The translations under genes and the position numbers were made by a program. This document shows positions 60,870-64,000 of a stretch of DNA of 64,000 nucleotides, in pieces (position 1 is the stretch's first letter; each line of letters begins with the position of its first letter). The stretch comes from Rhodococcus triatomae BKS 15-14 (GTDB lineage: Bacteria > Actinomycetota > Actinomycetes > Mycobacteriales > Mycobacteriaceae): assembly GCA_000341795.1 (NCBI GenBank), contig AODO01000013.1, positions 51,668 to 115,667 of the forward strand. Reading direction: 5' to 3'. The notes beneath the pieces were generated by a model. The model was given only the letters and a program-made list of their open reading frames with translations, was not told the origin of the DNA and did no database searches.

Positions 60870-61385
60870 ATGACCACGCAGATCACGTTGAGCCCCGCCG
60901 AACAGCTCCTTGCGATCGAGGAGATCAAGCGACTTTTCGCCCGTCGGCTGCGATGCATGGACGACAAGCGGTGGGAGGTCTATCCCACGCTGCACACCGA
61001 GGACGTCGTGTCCGAGACGTGGGGAGGCCTGCCCGACGACAAGCAACCTCGGACGTCCGGAACCGCGAACCGAGTCGTCGGACCGGAGGCCCTGACGCGT
61101 GCCATCAGCGGCTTGCTGGACGGCGCCACCCGCGTCACCACCGTCCACCACGGGCACACCCCCGAGATCGAACTGACCTCGGACACGACCGCGTGCGGAG
61201 TGTGGCCGATGGAGGACAAGCTGTGGTGGACCAACGGCGACCGCGAGGAGCACCTGCACGGCTACGGGCACTATCACGAGGAGTACCGCAAGGAAGGAGG
61301 CCGGTGGCTGATCAGCTACCGGAGGCTGACGCGGCTGCGGGAGGATCGCACCCCAGGCTTCTACGAGTTCCTGAAGCCGTTGTGA
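60870..61385 (+). CDS. SnoaL/NTF2-like protein
   Basis: A 171-residue alpha+beta barrel protein: AIEEIKRLFARRLRCMDDKRW at the N terminus, HHGHTPEIELTSDTTACGVWPM in the middle and EEYRKEGGRWLISYRRLTRLR at the C terminus, the SnoaL_4 pattern. Members include polyketide cyclases, bile-acid dehydratase relatives and binding proteins. No substrate can be assigned. ATG 60858 would add 4 residues. Confidence 0.78.
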   Translation: MTTQITLSPAEQLLAIEEIKRLFARRLRCMDDKRWEVYPTLHTEDVVSETWGGLPDDKQPRTSGTANRVVGPEALTRAISGLLDGATRVTTVHHGHTPEIELTSDTTACGVWPMEDKLWWTNGDREEHLHGYGHYHEEYRKEGGRWLISYRRLTRLREDRTPGFYEFLKPL

Positions 61386-61505
61386 CGGGTCTCCGGCGTC
61401 GGTGACGACCGGGGTCGGCTCTCGCGCTGTGAGCGCTCCATCTCATATGCCGACCATCCGGGTTTTCTGGGACAGTGGAGGCACGCTTCGACCCGGGAGG
61501 CCCAG

Positions 61506-62717
61506 ATGGCCGAGTCAACCGCCGGGCGCCACGGGCGGCCGGACGATCCGGTGGCCCGTCGCGCCGAGATCACCGCGCAGGTCCGCGCGTGGTGCGAGTC
61601 GGCACACGTCGTCGACGGTCCTCTCGCCGGACCCGCGGCGGAACTGTCGCAGGACGCCGCGGTGCTCATCGCTGCCGGGCATCTCGACCTCGAGACACGG
61701 CATGTGCTGACCAACCGTCGCCGTGTGGGACGGAGGCTGCCCGATGCCGGAGGTTACGGCGCGCTGCGCCGGCTGGCCGACGACTTCGCGCGGGCCGATG
61801 GCAAGGCGAGGCAGATGCGCCCCGGCGCGATGCAGGTGCTCGCGTCCTACCGGGCCGGCGAGATCGAGCGCCGGTTGCTCACCGCCCGAGCGCATTTCGT
61901 GCACTCTCCGGCGCACTACGCGAACGGGGTCCGCGCTATCCGTCGTGACCGTCGGGACGGGGTGCACCTCGAACCGATGCAGCGGGAGGTCCTCTTCGAC
62001 GCCCTGACCCGGACCCCGGGGCCGGTGTCCGATCGTCGCGGGCCCACCGATCAGGCCACGGTTGCAGCGTTGTCGGTGACGGCGGAGCGGCTCGCCGGGC
62101 TCGCGCAACGGACGCCGTGGGGCGCGACGGCCCGGAAGGCGGCGGACGCGCTGGCGGGTGCGGCGGCCGAGCCGGGGGACCGCTTCGCCGACCGCTTCGA
62201 CGCTTTGCTGTACCTCGCCGGACGACTGTACGACCGCATCGACGGCTCCGCTGCCTGGCGGTCGGATCATTTCGCGGTCCAGCGGGTGCAACTCGATCTC
62301 GCGGACGAGCTGATGCAGATCGCGGTGGACACCGTCGCGCTGCGGGGTATCGAGGGGGAGCTGGCGGTGGCGATGCGGTCCGCCCACGACAGCTCGTCGC
62401 GCGAGCAGATCCTGGCCCGGCGGCGAGCACTGGCGCCGGTGTGGGGGCAGCTGGTGGAGCGGGTGGCGGCCCTGGCCCGGATCGGTGACCTGCTCGGCGA
62501 GGCGGAGCGGCAGTTGCAGTCGATCGCCGCGGTGCAGCGGACGATGAGCCTGGATTCGCGGATCGACGATCTCGTCGCCCGCGCGGGCAACCGCGAACTG
62601 TCCACCGCCAACACCCACAACGTCGGGGATCAGATGGGGAGCGTGGACGAGCTGATGCTCGGCTACCAGGCCCTGATCCACGGCGACATCCTGGCCTTGC
62701 AGTCGCGACTGCGTTGA
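61506..62717 (+). CDS. Hypothetical helical protein
   Basis: A 403-residue soluble protein, strongly Ala/Arg-rich and predicted to be almost all helical, with no signal peptide or membrane segment. It contains HFVHSPAHYANGVRAIRRDRRDG (about 126-148) and a regular C-terminal region with EGELAVAMRSAHDSSSREQIL. I do not recognise it. The start follows GGGAGG. It stands alone, ending before a long hairpin. Confidence 0.7.
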   Translation: MAESTAGRHGRPDDPVARRAEITAQVRAWCESAHVVDGPLAGPAAELSQDAAVLIAAGHLDLETRHVLTNRRRVGRRLPDAGGYGALRRLADDFARADGKARQMRPGAMQVLASYRAGEIERRLLTARAHFVHSPAHYANGVRAIRRDRRDGVHLEPMQREVLFDALTRTPGPVSDRRGPTDQATVAALSVTAERLAGLAQRTPWGATARKAADALAGAAAEPGDRFADRFDALLYLAGRLYDRIDGSAAWRSDHFAVQRVQLDLADELMQIAVDTVALRGIEGELAVAMRSAHDSSSREQILARRRALAPVWGQLVERVAALARIGDLLGEAERQLQSIAAVQRTMSLDSRIDDLVARAGNRELSTANTHNVGDQMGSVDELMLGYQALIHGDILALQSRLR

Positions 62718-62725
62718 CGCCGTTC

Positions 62726-62771
62726 CGGCGCCGGCAGGGAGTCCCTTGGCGAGGGCTGATTGCCGGCGCCG
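62726..62771. terminator. Hairpin between convergent genes
   Basis: CGGCGCCGGCA and TGCCGGCGCCG form a perfect 11-bp stem around a 24-nt loop that can itself fold (GGGA/TCCC). Confidence 0.5.
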
Positions 62772-62777
62772 TGCTGC

Positions 62778-63164
62778 CTAGTTCTCGCAGGCGATTCCGT
62801 CGTTGTCGCGGTCGAGATGCGGTGCGTAACCGGCCTCGTCACGGTACAGCGGCGTCACACCCGCATTGCGGGCCTCGGTGCAGTTCTTGTAGTACACGGC
62901 CGGGGCGGGCGCGGGCGCGGGCGCGGGCGCGGGGGCCGGTGCCGGCGCGGGAGCAGGGGGCGCGGGAAGGGGTGCTGCGGGGGCGGGAGGAAGCGGCACG
63001 GGCGGCAGCAGCGGAGCAACCGCGTCCGCCGACGCCGAGGGCACGAGCGCAAGCACCTCCGGCGGAAGGTAGTCCGCAAGTGTGGAGGCAGACGCAGTGC
63101 CTGCACCTGCGACAAGGATCGCGACCGAACCGGTCAGCCCGATGAACAGACGACGAATCGACAT
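62778..63164 (-). CDS. Secreted excalibur-domain protein
   Basis: A 128-residue protein: signal peptide (about 1-27, ending ASAS), a short helical part, a long Pro/Ala repeat linker (about 55-90) and a C-terminal excalibur calcium-binding domain with YKNCTEARNAGVTPLYR and HLDRDNDGIACEN. The Cys pair and DRDNDG loop are the family hallmarks. It is probably cell-wall associated; function unknown. ATG 63164 follows CAGGAGA. Confidence 0.88.
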   Translation of the reverse strand: MSIRRLFIGLTGSVAILVAGAGTASASTLADYLPPEVLALVPSASADAVAPLLPPVPLPPAPAAPLPAPPAPAPAPAPAPAPAPAPAPAVYYKNCTEARNAGVTPLYRDEAGYAPHLDRDNDGIACEN

Positions 63165-63494
63165 AGGTTCTCCTGACGTTTTTGGGGGAAGACCGAGTGA
63201 AATATACAGACCGCGCTGTTTGCTGAGGTCAGTGGGCCGTACCTGAAGGTCGGAAATGACGGACCGCATCACTGCATGAATGACGTTGTTGGGGGCGCGG
63301 TATCGGTGCCGTCGGCGATCACATCGGGCTGCGCGTGCCGCCGTTCGTCAGGTGTGCTCGCGGTGTGCTGCCGGTTGCGCTCCGTCTTCGGCCTTCTCGT
63401 GCTGATCGCGTATCCCGGACAGCGGAGGCCGCGTTTTGCGCACGCGTCGTCGTCGGCTCGGTCTCGGTCATGACCCCGGCCTCGCCGAGTGGGG
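63165..63494. other. Non-coding 330-bp region
   Basis: No credible gene: short frames here lack ribosome sites and codon bias. It holds the promoter of the excalibur gene. I see no RNA element or clear palindrome elsewhere in it. Confidence 0.45.
63201..63206 (-). promoter_or_regulatory. Candidate -10 box of the excalibur gene
   Basis: TATATT read on the minus strand, 36 bp upstream of ATG 63164 and preceded by TG. It would give a 5' leader of about 30 nt containing the CAGGAGA ribosome site. No -35 is obvious. Confidence 0.35.
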
Positions 63495-64000
63495 TCAGGG
63501 TGTGCCGGAACAGCCCACAAGTCGAAGCGTCAGTTCCGCATACAGATCGGCGACTGCCTCAGGATCGGTGAAGCCACCACCGGGGAACCAGCGGCAGACG
63601 TCGACGCACAGCGAGTTGATCGCCAGATTGACGCCCTCGACGTCGGGGACGACGAACGACCCGTCGTCGACGCCCGCCACGACGATGCGTTTGATGATCC
63701 GGCTGATGTCGCGGCGCAGACCCAGGATTGCGTGGTAGTGCTCGGGGGAGAGGGCTGTCAGTTCGTACTGGACCACCCGGCCGCGGGCATGGTGGGTCGC
63801 GTGCCACGCGGTGAAGGCGTGCACCACGGCGTGGAGCCGTTCGCCGGGTGACGACTCCGTGGGGTCTGCGTGCCGTAGCAGTTCGATGCACCGGGTGTGT
63901 CCTTCGAAACTGATCGCGAAGAGCAGCTCCTCCTTGGACCGGTAGTGCGGGTACATCGCGGCAGGTGAGAGACCGAGGCGGGCCGCGATGTCGCGGGTGG
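63495..64000 (-). CDS. TetR-family regulator, truncated by window edge
   Basis: C-terminal 168 codons of a TetR protein. The frame is open to the right edge and reads TRDIAARLGLSPAAMYPHYR, the end of a TetR HTH, so the start lies outside the window. The ligand domain contains FTAWHATHHARGRVVQYELTAL and is of the KstR/mycobacterial large-pocket type. The ATG in AAMYPHYR is internal, not the start. Targets unknown. Confidence 0.88.
   Translation of the reverse strand, partial: TRDIAARLGLSPAAMYPHYRSKEELLFAISFEGHTRCIELLRHADPTESSPGERLHAVVHAFTAWHATHHARGRVVQYELTALSPEHYHAILGLRRDISRIIKRIVVAGVDDGSFVVPDVEGVNLAINSLCVDVCRWFPGGGFTDPEAVADLYAELTLRLVGCSGTP

Noticed and set aside
62885..63000. A tandem repeat array or CRISPR-like repeat
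   Set aside because: The repeats are the Pro/Ala linker codons of the excalibur protein; there are no spacers.
63276..63473. Short plus-strand frames between the excalibur and TetR genes
   Set aside because: They have no ribosome site, no codon bias and no recognisable sequence.

Overview
The window is 64 kb of very GC-rich DNA, almost fully coding, with short intergenic gaps and near-universal G/C in third codon positions. This points to a Mycobacteriales actinobacterium, most likely Rhodococcus or a close relative. That is an inference from gene content: a mycothiol-type maleylpyruvate isomerase-family enzyme, a FadD15-type acyl-CoA ligase, a TM0106-type nuclease-helicase, a stand-alone TrpB2, many TetR regulators and an excalibur-domain secreted protein. 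I see no tRNA, rRNA, insertion sequence, prophage or CRISPR array.

Layout. 1-5.0 kb: the 3' part of an FprA-like reductase, a membrane lipid kinase, a metal-type DUF305/DUF6153 pair under a CsoR-like operator, and an EcsC-like protein. 4.7-10 kb: AraC and VOC genes, then a leftward five-gene phnD-phnC-phnE-phosphatase-tetR operon. 10-21 kb: a xi-type glutathione transferase homologue, GNAT, a PadR-MFS pair with its operator, an enoyl-CoA hydratase-like protein, a DUF1254 lipoprotein coupled to an adenine/adenosine deaminase, and a TetR regulon (FAD lactone oxidase plus a D-amino-acid aldolase/deaminase-like enzyme) marked by two copies of one operator. 21-36 kb: nuclease-helicase, hydrolase, mycothiol-type enzyme, sirtuin, a TetR-controlled membrane protein, a 33-residue small ORF, FadD, phosphoribosyltransferase, nitrilase, TrpB2 and DeaD.

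36-43.5 kb is the most interesting part. A large SARP/NB-ARC regulator is divergent from a 51-codon RiPP precursor with a double-glycine leader. The precursor is followed by an MvdC/MvdD-like ATP-grasp ligase, a PpiC/SurA-like peptide-maturation protein and a C39-peptidase ABC exporter, the last three overlapping end to end. The intergenic region carries three exact 11-bp-period direct repeats, as expected for SARP binding. A hairpin follows the precursor. Together these look like a complete, self-regulated graspetide-type biosynthetic cluster.

43.5-48.5 kb holds an IclR regulator with an APC-type permease, then a Tat-exported flavin amine oxidase, a lipoprotein RidA/YjgF and a TatA paralogue: apparently an extracytoplasmic amine/amino-acid oxidation module with its own imine hydrolase and export component. 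48.5-64 kb: an ArsR-SRPBCC pair with tandem operators, an Nfo-like endonuclease, TetR-MFS drug efflux, a MacB/FtsX ABC exporter, GNAT, secreted proteins of unknown function, a histidine phosphatase, an XRE regulator, a SnoaL-like protein, an unrecognised helical protein, an excalibur-domain protein and a truncated TetR gene at the right edge.

Two window-wide patterns stand out. Many genes without a Shine-Dalgarno sequence have a (T/C)ANNNT hexamer 6-9 nt before the start codon, as expected for leaderless transcripts. Convergent gene pairs are repeatedly separated by one compact hairpin that holds or touches both stop codons.
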